From Akkermansiaceae bacterium (lineage in GTDB: Bacteria; Verrucomicrobiota; Verrucomicrobiia; Verrucomicrobiales; Akkermansiaceae): 49,132 nucleotides of DNA. The position numbers and the translations under genes were made by a program. The notes under the pieces are model-generated. The model saw only the letters and a program-made list of their open reading frames with translations. It did not search any database and was not told where the DNA came from. Shown piece by piece: positions 1-7,999 of this stretch. How positions within the stretch are numbered: position 1 is the stretch's first letter; every line of letters starts with the position of its first letter. The stretch is from positions 1 to 49,132 of the forward strand of contig JALZUC010000053.1 in NCBI GenBank assembly GCA_023301765.1, written 5' to 3'.

Positions 1-714
1 GATTCTGCAATTTACGAAGAAGGTAAGGCGATTAGAGGGGGGATTCCGATCTGTTGGCCGTACTTTAATGCTCACCCTAGTCAGGTGGATTTTCCTGCAC
101 ACGGTATTGCCCGTAACCGATTTTGGGAGTTACTCTCGATAGTGTCTGAGGATGATTATCATACGCTGGTTTTTGAAATGCCTATTCATGATAAAGATCT
201 CCGTATCATCGGTGGTCCATGTAAGTTATTAGTCACTTTTGAAATTACTGATACATTAAAAATATCTTTAAGTACTACAAATACAGGTAATGCAGACCTT
301 ATTATAGGAGGAGCTCTCCATTCTTATTTTAAGATCGGTGCTATTTCTGACACCTCCATATCAGGTTTAAACGCAGTCTCTAATCTGGATACCCTTACAG
401 ATAATACTGCTACTCAAAATGGCTCTATTGTTATAGATCATGAGTATGATCGAATATTTATTCCCTCACGAGAGGCCGTAACGATTCATGATAGATTTAA
501 TAATCGAGAAATCATCGTTACCAAAGAAAATAGCTGTGCTACAACGGTCTGGAACCCTTGGATAGAAAAATCCAGTGCCATGGCAGACCTGGGTAATGAT
601 GATTACCTGAGTTTCGTGTGTATCGAGGCGATTAACTGGCGAGAAGACCTCCAGTGTATTAGTCCAGGAAATAGTCACTCGTTAGTTCAAAATATTTACA
701 CAAAGTCTAGTTAG
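1..714 (+). CDS. D-hexose-6-phosphate mutarotase (YeaD-like), 5' end missing
   Basis: The reading frame is open from the first base and ends at TAG 712-714, so the N-terminus lies outside the window. The family interconverts alpha and beta anomers of hexose 6-phosphates in the cytoplasm. Visible family marks are AIRGGIPICWPYF (codons 10-22), HGIARNRFW with the likely catalytic His34 of the visible part, the ALHSYF segment, and IEAINW near the end, which carries the Glu expected as catalytic base. The GTG at 85 lies after the RGG/CWP motif, so it cannot be the true start. Galactose mutarotase-like relatives are an alternative, but the CWP and HGIAR pattern favours the YeaD/Ymr099c group. Confidence 0.85.
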   Translation, partial: DSAIYEEGKAIRGGIPICWPYFNAHPSQVDFPAHGIARNRFWELLSIVSEDDYHTLVFEMPIHDKDLRIIGGPCKLLVTFEITDTLKISLSTTNTGNADLIIGGALHSYFKIGAISDTSISGLNAVSNLDTLTDNTATQNGSIVIDHEYDRIFIPSREAVTIHDRFNNREIIVTKENSCATTVWNPWIEKSSAMADLGNDDYLSFVCIEAINWREDLQCISPGNSHSLVQNIYTKSS

Positions 715-1103
715 CCCGGCCAGCGTAATTGACCGAGGGAATGAGGAGTTTCATTGTTAAGATTGGCTATGCTGTCGCTGAGCAGGAATTAATCATACCC
801 CAGTGTTGTATTCAGTCTCGGGTATGCTTCTAGATATAATAGTATATTAGGATGATTGAGTATTTTTTAATCTGTATCTACTAGCAGTCAATCTGACGAC
901 TTTGAGTGTAGAGATGTTTAATTTGAGCTGCGTCACTTGCCCTTAAAAGGTTCATAAATGCTTTATTTATACAGAGCGGGTAAGCAGAATGCCTTAGCAT
1001 TCATGGACAATAGAAAATAAGGGGCTATGGGGTCTGGAAAGCTTACAAACGTTATTAGGTATTATAATAGATCAACCATGCCTAGTGAAGTAATGTTCTA
1101 TGT
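715..1103. other. Gene-free AT-rich stretch
   Basis: I see no convincing gene here. The only structure noted is a perfect 6-bp hairpin with a CTTA loop at 987-1002 (GAATGC/GCATTC), without a following T run, so it is not a clear intrinsic terminator for the mutarotase gene. The stretch separates the mutarotase from the cluster of small membrane genes and probably holds the promoter of that cluster, but no convincing -35/-10 pair stands out. Confidence 0.5.
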
Positions 1104-1361
1104 ATGGCAACAATAGTGAAGCTGAAGAACTCTGAGCGGTATGGTATTTTAGTAGGCGTGGGTTATGGTATGTTTAAATCGTCCCGCCCTGGTATGATAT
1201 TTGGAAATATGGACCCTCATGAAAAATCTGGTGAATCAGAAATGGCAGCTATTTCCACGGCTGGTGGCGATATATTGTGGTGTCCATCTGATGATCTCAC
1301 AATAGTGTCTATCGATGGTAATGCACCTAGTGAGCATCTGAGTAAATATTTCACGAAATAA
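1104..1361 (+). CDS. Small soluble hypothetical protein (85 aa)
   Basis: I do not recognise this gene. It encodes 85 residues with no signal peptide or membrane segment. It begins MATIVKLKNSERYGILVGVG, has a Gly/Tyr-rich first third and a later GGDILWCPSDDLTIVSIDG segment suggestive of a small beta-rich fold. The ATG at 1104 is the only start near the open frame. It is the first of nine same-strand small genes and the only clearly soluble one apart from the zinc-ribbon-like protein at 2753. A real gene is supported by its intact frame and protein-like composition; function is unknown. Confidence 0.55.
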   Translation: MATIVKLKNSERYGILVGVGYGMFKSSRPGMIFGNMDPHEKSGESEMAAISTAGGDILWCPSDDLTIVSIDGNAPSEHLSKYFTK

Positions 1362-1448
1362 GCCTGCTTAGAAAGCATGTAGGAGTGCTCTATCACAGGC
1401 CAGTGATCAGCGCTAAGTTAGAGTAAATCAATAAAACATAGTAAACAC

Positions 1449-1769
1449 ATGTTCCAAGAGGCAAAATACGCTGTCGATAAAAAGCAGAAGTTTCATAGAA
1501 TAGCATCACTCTGCGTGCTAACACTGTGGGTGGTATTAACATTTAAATATGATCATTTAGTAGGCTCATTACGATCACTAGTTTGTTATTTACTTCCTAT
1601 GGCGTGTATTTGGTTTCCAGATGCTATGAGTGAATGCCAAGGTAATCTTTTAGGGCGGAGTAAGTATATTGGCAAACTGTCAAATCCAACATTTCTTAGA
1701 TGGGAAGGTTGGCTTCTACTTCTTATGATCCCCTGTTTAAGTTGTCTGATTTTTTATCTGCGTAGCTAA
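1449..1769 (+). CDS. Small membrane protein (106 aa), unknown function
   Basis: Unrecognised. A basic N-terminus (AVDKKQKFHR) precedes about three hydrophobic segments at residues 17-33, 41-56 and 86-104; the middle one carries CYLLPMACIWFPDAM and is followed by a polar loop with SKYIGKLSNPTFLRW. The basic N-terminus suggests the start of the chain stays in the cytoplasm. It lies 87 bp after the preceding small gene in the same direction. The integral inner-membrane location is the only well supported statement. Confidence 0.55.
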   Translation: MFQEAKYAVDKKQKFHRIASLCVLTLWVVLTFKYDHLVGSLRSLVCYLLPMACIWFPDAMSECQGNLLGRSKYIGKLSNPTFLRWEGWLLLLMIPCLSCLIFYLRS

Positions 1770-1852
1770 AGATATGGCCGAACTATACGCGGCGGCGAGA
1801 ATTTGGCTATTGTGTGATCTTCAGCTGAATAATATATTATTTGCCTAATAAT

Positions 1853-2131
1853 ATGTCCTTTTTATCTCTGAGTCGAAAAACTCCTGCTGGCTGCCTTATC
1901 GGTTTTGTTGCCATGTTAAGTTCTATATTTCCATTTTTTGGGGCATGGGGATTATGGAAGTGGTTTAATATAGCGGCTGAGGATAGACATTATAATACTT
2001 ACTTCTGGGTAATGGTGGTGGCATTACTGGGTGGAGGACTAATAACCATCCTTATAGTGTATACGGCGTACCCGACTGCAGGGAAGATGAGTGGTGATGA
2101 TTACGATTTGGATGACTTAGGTGATCTCTAG
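1853..2131 (+). CDS. Small two-TM membrane protein (92 aa)
   Basis: Unrecognised. Two hydrophobic segments (residues 14-34 and 50-71) are followed by a short acidic cytoplasmic tail ending DDYDLDDLGDL. I chose ATG 1853; an in-frame TTG at 1841 would add four residues, but neither has a good Shine-Dalgarno sequence. The acidic tail after the last membrane segment is the most distinctive property. Part of the 1.1-5.1 kb run of small membrane genes. Confidence 0.5.
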   Translation: MSFLSLSRKTPAGCLIGFVAMLSSIFPFFGAWGLWKWFNIAAEDRHYNTYFWVMVVALLGGGLITILIVYTAYPTAGKMSGDDYDLDDLGDL

Positions 2132-2276
2132 ATAAAAAATTGTGAGTAATAATGCTCCTAGGGATTTTTTATTAGGGGGGATATCCGCATGTTAGATCGG
2201 AAACTTAGCCGCTCCATAAATGATGGATTTGATGATTGTCTTGATATTTTATGATCTATAGTATCTGGGTAATAAA

Positions 2277-2657
2277 ATGAGTGCTTTAATGTTAAAATGG
2301 TTTTTCACGCTAGCCGCGTACTTGGCACCATTTTATTTTGTCTGGGTTTTTCGTAGATTTTGGAGGGTTGGTCATAGGCAAGGATTTCTAGTTAAGATTT
2401 TGTATTGGCCCCTAATGTGGATTAGTGGATTTTGCTTACTCCAAGCAGCTTTAGTGCAGCACCAAGCACAATGGAGAGTCCTTAATGCAGGTCTTCCAAG
2501 TCATGAGGAGGGTATGATCGCATACGGTGGTGCTACCAATGTTACCACAACGTGGATTTTGACTGGTTGGTTATCATTGGTTTTAGCGTATCTACTTGGC
2601 GTTCTACTCTCCAAGGCGAAGGGCCCTATCGAGAGAGAACCATCTATAGATCTCTAA
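2277..2657 (+). CDS. Small membrane protein (126 aa), unknown function
   Basis: Unrecognised. It has three hydrophobic segments (about 8-26, 41-60 and 92-111) with basic residues after the first (FRRFWRVGHR) and a polar segment between segments two and three (HQAQWRVLNAGLPSHEEG). The C-terminus is charged and likely cytoplasmic. It lies 145 bp downstream of the previous gene, so an own promoter is possible. Only the membrane location is supported. Confidence 0.5.
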   Translation: MSALMLKWFFTLAAYLAPFYFVWVFRRFWRVGHRQGFLVKILYWPLMWISGFCLLQAALVQHQAQWRVLNAGLPSHEEGMIAYGGATNVTTTWILTGWLSLVLAYLLGVLLSKAKGPIEREPSIDL

Positions 2658-2752
2658 CGCTGAGTAGTTATAAAATCGCTCATAGCTAAAAGCTGTTAGC
2701 CGTGATTTGGCTATTGATGGCTGGGTGTAAATCTGTAAAAATATTAAACAAT

Positions 2753-3289
2753 ATGCGTAGTCCAGTAGAGCCCCACAAACAAATGGTAAGAGTTTCCCTT
2801 GAGGAAGGTTTACTTGCTTATGAGTGCCCAGAATCAGAAGGTATATTTCTGCCTGTAGCATCTTATGTTAGGTGGTTAGCAAAACAAGGTGAGCGGTTAC
2901 CTCATCTAGTATGCAGCGAGAGTGAATTACCGCTAGTGGATTCAACAGGTGTAAAAATATGCCCAGAGTCTGGACATATCATGCTGCGTTATAAGGTGGG
3001 TCACGATTTTTCTTTTTATCTAGATCGTTCTCCTACTGGTAGTGTGTGGTTTGATAAGGGGGAGTGGGAGGCAATAAGATCTAGGCAGTTTCATGATGAA
3101 CTTCATTTAATATTTACAGCACCATGGCAAGACTCTGTGCAGCTAGATGAGCATCAGCGAATGGAGACTTCCTTTTTGAAAGAACGGCTGGGTGATGAAT
3201 TAGTAGCTAAACTAACCGAACTGAAGGGTGTTCTTGATGATCATGAATATAAGAGCATGGCTGTATCATACCTCCAAAGAAAACCTTAA
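2753..3289 (+). CDS. zf-TFIIB-like zinc-ribbon relative with reduced Cys set (178 aa)
   Basis: Two modules resemble the bacterial zf-TFIIB pattern (CPxCG...WFDxGELE). The first reads YECPESEGIFLP and the second ICPESGHIML followed by VWFDKGEWEAI. In both, the second Cys of the pair is replaced (CPES), so metal binding is doubtful. A charged, probably helical C-terminus follows. Upstream GTG 2702 would give a very short MIWLLMAGC lipobox-like start, but that N-terminus lacks positive charge and is too short for a lipoprotein signal, so I prefer ATG 2753. It is soluble, unlike most neighbours. Family assignment is by pattern only. Confidence 0.5.
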   Translation: MRSPVEPHKQMVRVSLEEGLLAYECPESEGIFLPVASYVRWLAKQGERLPHLVCSESELPLVDSTGVKICPESGHIMLRYKVGHDFSFYLDRSPTGSVWFDKGEWEAIRSRQFHDELHLIFTAPWQDSVQLDEHQRMETSFLKERLGDELVAKLTELKGVLDDHEYKSMAVSYLQRKP

Positions 3290-3418
3290 ACTGCATGCAT
3301 ATATGGACTCTAGACGTGGCTACTGGTGCCCAATGGGTAAGAATCTACCGTGACTCAGTAGCCGTATGAACTGGCTTGGCCCATATTTTAGTAACGGTGC
3401 TCTGATACCTTTTTAACT

Positions 3419-3742
3419 ATGTTTATTCTTAATATTCTTCTGCAAGCTGGAGTTCTCTGGTTCTTGATTACCTTCTACTCGCGATCTACAAAATCTAGTT
3501 CAACATTGCGCGAAACATGGATCGTCGTGATTGGTGTGTTCATTGTGGGCGTGATCTCGCGTTTTTTACTGGGTTGGATATTAGGATCGTTTACGGGCAT
3601 TATCTCGCTGATCGCTCTGTATTTTCTTGTGGATAAGGTCTGTGGCTTAAGCCGTAAAATCACTATTAAGATCTGTATATTTTATACTATCATCATGGTC
3701 ATACTGGGAGTGATTTGGAAAATCCTGACATTGCCGTTTTAG
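3419..3742 (+). CDS. Small four-TM membrane protein (107 aa)
   Basis: Unrecognised. Almost the whole chain is hydrophobic, with segments at about 3-20, 33-53, 54-71 and 84-104. Short basic loops (SRSTKSSSTLRETW, LSRKITIK) set the topology. The density of membrane segments in 107 residues resembles small integral-membrane immunity or accessory proteins, but nothing in the sequence fixes a function. It starts at ATG 3419 and lies 129 bp after the zinc-ribbon-like gene. Confidence 0.5.
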   Translation: MFILNILLQAGVLWFLITFYSRSTKSSSTLRETWIVVIGVFIVGVISRFLLGWILGSFTGIISLIALYFLVDKVCGLSRKITIKICIFYTIIMVILGVIWKILTLPF

Positions 3743-3828
3743 TTCAAATTAGTTATTTCACGGTATGAACGATGCGATTTTCCGCGTGAAAACATCTCTA
3801 GTAATTGAGCCTAAAAAAATAGGGGGGA

Positions 3829-4164
3829 ATGAAACGTTACGAAAAATTTATCCTGATCTACATAGGTGCCGTTATACTTTCGCGTATCATTATATTTGTG
3901 TTAGATGCTAACTTTACACGTTCAGAAATATCAGACTCTGGAGCCTTAGGTTATCCTGTTCTCCATGTAATGAGGACTATATTGCCATCTATTTCTAATC
4001 TTGTTATAGCTGTATGGTTATACGTGGAGTCTTCAAGAAGAGTTGGTGGAGCTTGTATATGGGCAGCTTTTGGCCTCATGACCGGGCTTCTTGGCGTGTG
4101 TGTTTTTTATGTTCTACAAATTTGGGAAAATCTAAGAAACAGCGAAGAAAGTCCAGATTCATAA
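3829..4164 (+). CDS. Small three-TM membrane protein (111 aa)
   Basis: Unrecognised. Hydrophobic segments lie at about 6-25, 50-66 and 73-97, with a polar stretch after the first (DANFTRSEISDSG) and a charged tail (NLRNSEESPDS). The ATG at 3829 directly follows a purine run AGGGGGGA, one of the few obvious ribosome-binding-like sequences in this cluster although very close to the start. It reads like its neighbours as an inner-membrane protein of unknown role. Confidence 0.55.
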   Translation: MKRYEKFILIYIGAVILSRIIIFVLDANFTRSEISDSGALGYPVLHVMRTILPSISNLVIAVWLYVESSRRVGGACIWAAFGLMTGLLGVCVFYVLQIWENLRNSEESPDS

Positions 4165-4240
4165 GGAGTAGGAGAAACCTTATAGAGGTGATTTGTTGTT
4201 TGATTCTCAGTGAGGAAACATTTAATTTGGTCAAACAAGG

Positions 4241-4606
4241 ATGTCATTAAAAAGTGAAGAGGATATTATAGAAGAACTCGTTCTGAAGGGGGAAGGTGAA
4301 GCTGAAATATTTGATTATTTGCAGCGTCATGGCATGTTTGACTCATCGAGTATAGAGCGTGTGCAGAGTAAGATCATAGAGGTGAAAATGGGGATGCATT
4401 ATCGCCCGGTTCATCCGCCGCGAAAAAAAATCAGGCTATACGGTATTTTTCTAATCACTATCGGTATAGGTGTGTTTGTGTTGTTTGCGGGTACATCCTT
4501 AGGTATTTCATTACGACGTTATGACCCACGAGGAGCTGCATTTATCATAGCAGTCATTGGTCTTATCTTAGTGATCTGGCCTGATGAGGGCGTAGATAAT
4601 GTCTGA
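4241..4606 (+). CDS. Hypothetical protein: helical N-terminus plus two TM segments (121 aa)
   Basis: The N-terminal 45 residues (SEEDIIEELVLKGEGEAEIF, then a second helix around IERVQSKIIEV) look like a small helical domain. A basic linker (PPRKKIRLYG) leads to two TM segments at about 66-86 and 98-115. AAGG sits immediately before the ATG. It is 6 bp upstream of the next gene, so the two are probably co-translated. I know similar soluble-helix/2-TM architectures only as uncharacterised proteins. Confidence 0.55.
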   Translation: MSLKSEEDIIEELVLKGEGEAEIFDYLQRHGMFDSSSIERVQSKIIEVKMGMHYRPVHPPRKKIRLYGIFLITIGIGVFVLFAGTSLGISLRRYDPRGAAFIIAVIGLILVIWPDEGVDNV

Positions 4607-4612
4607 GGTATT

Positions 4613-5083
4613 ATGAAACATAGCCAAGCTACAAAGGCATCATGGTTCTGCGCCCTGCTTCTTGTGGCGGGTCTTGGGGTGATACAATTCAAGGAACTAG
4701 TAGCCCTATGTTATGGGCATTACCGTTCGCACAGCTGGGAGAGTGTAGAGGCTGTAGTATCAGATAGTTCTGCTATGACTAATGTTAGCATACCTTATAG
4801 TGCCCGCTATGGGAAGTTGGGTACTACGTTTTGGTTTTCTAGCTCAAGTTACCTAGTAACTTATAGCAGGAAGAATGATGATGAGAGCTTACTTATTCCG
4901 CGTAGTCTAATGACTGACAATGGAGATTTGGTAGATGTTGCGTTTAGTGATGCTGTTGATCCTGCGAGGGTAGTTCGGTATAGGAACTTTTATCAGTGTG
5001 TAGCATGGAGATGTATGTGGGCGCTGATATTTTTAGTAGGAGCGTACTTTGGCTACAGGCTGAAGGTCATTTCACGTTCGTAG
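4613..5083 (+). CDS. DUF3592-like membrane protein (156 aa)
   Basis: A TM segment at about 10-27 is followed by an extracytoplasmic beta-rich region and a second TM at about 132-149. The order SWESVEAVVSDSS, then SSYLVTYSRKND and VDVAFSDAVDPARVV fits the DUF3592 layout (W..V.G.V..S, Y.V.Y, a V.Y.P.NP-like turn), although the match is loose. GAGG lies five bases before ATG 4613, and the upstream gene ends 6 bp before. It converges on the hydrolase gene at 5108. Function of DUF3592 proteins is unknown. Confidence 0.55.
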   Translation: MKHSQATKASWFCALLLVAGLGVIQFKELVALCYGHYRSHSWESVEAVVSDSSAMTNVSIPYSARYGKLGTTFWFSSSSYLVTYSRKNDDESLLIPRSLMTDNGDLVDVAFSDAVDPARVVRYRNFYQCVAWRCMWALIFLVGAYFGYRLKVISRS

Positions 5084-5107
5084 TGAGCTATCTGGATTTC
5101 TCAGTAG

Positions 5108-5659
5108 TTAGAGAAATTTGTTGAGTAGTACTTGTGTTTGTACGACGTTACAAAACTCACCATTTAGGCTGGCTAGATGGATGTTATGAATTTGTTCTGC
5201 TGAATATTCTACGCCATTTTTATCACTCCTGTTGAAGGTGGCGGTGGCATCTGAGATTAGTGTGGTATCAAACCCTAGATTACCGGCCATACGGGTGGTG
5301 GTGGATATACAGTGGTCTGTGGTGAGGCCTACTATAACGAGTGATATTATGTTCTGCTTGTTAAGGTGGTTTTCTAAACCGGTGCCGATAAATCCGCTGT
5401 TTACGCTTTTGGTAAATACCTCTTCGCCGTCGATGGGTAGAGCTTCTTCTTTAAATGCGTTACCTGGCTGATTTGGGCGCAGTGGTGATTCTGGCTCTAG
5501 GGAGCAGTGCTGGATATGAATAACTGGCAGATTATGCTTTCTCCAGCAGCTGAGGAGTAGTGAGATATTACCTTCTGCAGTGGGATTATTCCGTATTCCC
5601 CATGATGGGTGATCGAAGCCTTTTTGTACGTCTATTACGAGTAATGCTGTGTGATTCAT
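5108..5659 (-). CDS. Isochorismatase-family cysteine hydrolase
   Basis: A 183-residue alpha/beta hydrolase of the isochorismatase/nicotinamidase superfamily. The catalytic triad can be read directly: Asp10 in ALLVIDVQ, Lys84 in FTKSVNSGF and Cys117 in TTDHCIST. The nearby GLTTDHC and ATATF segments are typical. The exact substrate cannot be read; isochorismatase, nicotinamidase and ureidoacrylate hydrolase relatives share this core, and no nicotinamidase metal site is evident. It starts 21 bp after the stop of the cytochrome gene on the same strand, so it is probably the last gene of the protease-cytochrome-hydrolase operon. Confidence 0.85.
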   Translation of the reverse strand: MNHTALLVIDVQKGFDHPSWGIRNNPTAEGNISLLLSCWRKHNLPVIHIQHCSLEPESPLRPNQPGNAFKEEALPIDGEEVFTKSVNSGFIGTGLENHLNKQNIISLVIVGLTTDHCISTTTRMAGNLGFDTTLISDATATFNRSDKNGVEYSAEQIHNIHLASLNGEFCNVVQTQVLLNKFL

Positions 5660-5680
5660 AATATGACGGGTAATCTATAG

Positions 5681-7999
5681 CTATTGATTAGGATTTCCAA
5701 TCCTTCTGAGTAGGTCCAGAGACTGTCTATGATTCCGGTCTATACCTAGTGCAGTACGGCATGCTTCAAAGGCGGCAGCTTTATCTTCTTGCCGAAGGTG
5801 AAGGGTGGCGCGAGCGAAGGGGTAGTCAGGTGTGGTGGGGTTAATCCTTTCTGCGATGAGGATACTCTTGATAGCTGCGTCTAGTTTGTTCTGCCCAGCG
5901 TAGAGTAGACCTAGATTGTAGCGAGCGCGATCGTGGTCTGGCTGGATGGTAAGGACCTGGTTAAACATCTGCTCGGTTTTATCTTTCTGGCCGAGTTCTG
6001 AGTAGTTTAGTGCCATCATGTAGATTAGACGAGAGTTGTTTGGCTCTAGCTCTATGGCTTTTTGTAGCTGGATGAGTGCTTCTTTGGGTCTGTTACGCTG
6101 GCCTAGTAGGACGGCGTAGGATGCACGTGCGGCGGCAGATGTCTCATCTAGGGTAACGGCGCGCTGGATCCAGAGCTCTGCTTTTTCTAGCTGGCCAGCA
6201 TCCATGGCAAGCTGTGCTGTACGCATGGCGCCGGCGGGCTGATCGGCAGCAAAGGCGAGTGCATGCTCAAGTTCATTTCTTACTTCTGAACGTAGTGAGA
6301 GGCGTGCGCGCATGGCCCATGCAGCGGCCATGCGGACTTCTTTTACTGGGTCTTGTAGCATGGGCTCTAGCCATGGGCTGTTATCATTACTAAACTCTAA
6401 GACCATGCAGGAGGAGGCGCGTAGGAGTGAGTCTTTACTGTGGACTCCTTCGCGTGCGATCTGCTGCACCCGTGGGTCTGTGCCCCAGGCTTGCATGATC
6501 TGCATGAGGGTGGCTTGCCAAGTAGGGTTCTTTTCATTAGCGTAGCTGGTGAGTAAGTTGTCTAGGCTTTGTTGCTGACCAGTGTAGGCGCCGTGGATAG
6601 CGCGGGTGCGTGAGCGCTGGCGTTTCCTCTCAGGGCTGTTCATTTTTTCACCAAACCATTTATTGGTCCATGTGATAGCCCAGTCTGTATCTTTGTCATC
6701 GTGGCATTTGTTACAGGCATTTGGAGTGCCATTTTCCTTGGTCATCTGCGGATCTGGAATGTGGAATCCATGATCTCGGCGTGGATCACGCCCCATGTAA
6801 GTGGTGTGGCTCATGTGGCAGTCTACACAAGAGTGACCTGAGCCTACGCCATTATGTTTACCTACGCCGAAGTGTTTGGTATGGGTGGCGGGGTCTATGA
6901 TGATGGCTCCGTCCATCCGGCCGTTAGAGCCGCTTGAGTGGCATGACATACAGAGTGTATTGTTAGCGAGGGGGAGTTTAAGTTTAGTGGTGTGTGGGTC
7001 ATGGCAGTCCATACAGCTGACTCCCTTGTGCCCCATGTTTGAGAGGCGGAATGATGTCCAGACGTAGACTTCATCACGGATTTGGCCATCTGGGTAGTAG
7101 AGATGGGGCATGGTGGGTAGCTGGAGCTGGTAGTGGTCACCATATTTTTTACCATGCTCGAAGCTGTCATCAAACTCACCACGGCGGGAGTGACAGGAGG
7201 CGCAGTTCTCCATGGTGGTGTGGTGGTGAGATTTAACTTTAGCGTGTTTTGCAAGGTCGATCATACAGCCAGTTTTAGCATCTGGTGTTTCAGTATGGGC
7301 ACCATGGCACTGGGTGCAGCCGATACCCATTTCACTCCAGTGGGATTTATAGCTATCTGTGGTAATATCGTAGTTTTTCTTAAAGTCTGTCATGTGGCAG
7401 AATGCGCACTGGGTATTCCAGGTCATACCACGGCCACTCCAGTGCCCCCAGTCTGAGGCGGTGCGGATGTCATCGTTAAAGACATCAAACCATTCTTTTT
7501 TATGGGGATCCCAGGCGGTGTTTGGCGTTTGCCAGCGGCCGTCTTCTGAGGCGGTGAGGTACTGGATGAGTGGCTCTACGCCGATGGCCATGCCGGGCTG
7601 GTAGGCTTTACCATTGGCGGTAACTACAGGTTTGCCATCGTCTAGGGTGAAGTGCCACTTTTCAGATGATGTGTTAAGATTATGATTCGAAAAGGGGGCG
7701 GTGTCTAAGGCCATATCGATGAGTCGATTAGCCTGGCCGTGCTGAGATTTCTGCCAGTGGTGATGGATTTCCTTATGGCACTCCATACATTTTTGGGAAA
7801 CGGCATTTTGCCCCGGTAGACTGCCTAGGTAGGCGTGTAGGGCGGTGTCATCGGCATTGGACTTAGAGACTCCGCCGGTGCTGTCTTTTACTTCTGGCTT
7901 GGTAGTTTCTGACTCTTTTTTACTACATGCAGATAGAAATACTGTGAAGGCTACAGTGCAGATGGTGAGGGTGCGTAGCTGAAAACGAGAAGAGATCAT
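5681..7999 (-). CDS. Eight-haem cytochrome c / TPR lipoprotein
   Basis: The 772-residue product begins with a lipoprotein signal (lipobox FLSAC, lipidated Cys25). Eight CxxCH haem c sites follow: CMECH (71-75), CAFCH, CTQCH, CASCH, CMDCH, CMSCH, CVDCH and CNKCH, with extra His residues that could be distal ligands. A HEAT-like stretch (EVRMAAAWAMRARL) and TPRs fill the C-terminal third (for example NRPKEALIQLQKAIELEP). The layout matches cytochrome c554-type multihaem proteins fused to TPRs. It should sit outside the inner membrane and need cytochrome c maturation. Its ATG overlaps the stop of the upstream CPBP protease gene by four bases (ATGA). Donor and acceptor are unknown. Confidence 0.9.
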   Translation of the reverse strand: MISSRFQLRTLTICTVAFTVFLSACSKKESETTKPEVKDSTGGVSKSNADDTALHAYLGSLPGQNAVSQKCMECHKEIHHHWQKSQHGQANRLIDMALDTAPFSNHNLNTSSEKWHFTLDDGKPVVTANGKAYQPGMAIGVEPLIQYLTASEDGRWQTPNTAWDPHKKEWFDVFNDDIRTASDWGHWSGRGMTWNTQCAFCHMTDFKKNYDITTDSYKSHWSEMGIGCTQCHGAHTETPDAKTGCMIDLAKHAKVKSHHHTTMENCASCHSRRGEFDDSFEHGKKYGDHYQLQLPTMPHLYYPDGQIRDEVYVWTSFRLSNMGHKGVSCMDCHDPHTTKLKLPLANNTLCMSCHSSGSNGRMDGAIIIDPATHTKHFGVGKHNGVGSGHSCVDCHMSHTTYMGRDPRRDHGFHIPDPQMTKENGTPNACNKCHDDKDTDWAITWTNKWFGEKMNSPERKRQRSRTRAIHGAYTGQQQSLDNLLTSYANEKNPTWQATLMQIMQAWGTDPRVQQIAREGVHSKDSLLRASSCMVLEFSNDNSPWLEPMLQDPVKEVRMAAAWAMRARLSLRSEVRNELEHALAFAADQPAGAMRTAQLAMDAGQLEKAELWIQRAVTLDETSAAARASYAVLLGQRNRPKEALIQLQKAIELEPNNSRLIYMMALNYSELGQKDKTEQMFNQVLTIQPDHDRARYNLGLLYAGQNKLDAAIKSILIAERINPTTPDYPFARATLHLRQEDKAAAFEACRTALGIDRNHRQSLDLLRRIGNPNQ

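Noticed and set aside
987-1002. Hairpin GAATGC-CTTA-GCATTC as terminator of the mutarotase gene
   Set aside because: Perfect stem but 270 bp from the stop and without a T run.
2702-2752. GTG 2702 giving a lipoprotein start MIWLLMAGC
   Set aside because: Too short and without positive residues for a type II signal; ATG 2753 starts directly before the conserved part.
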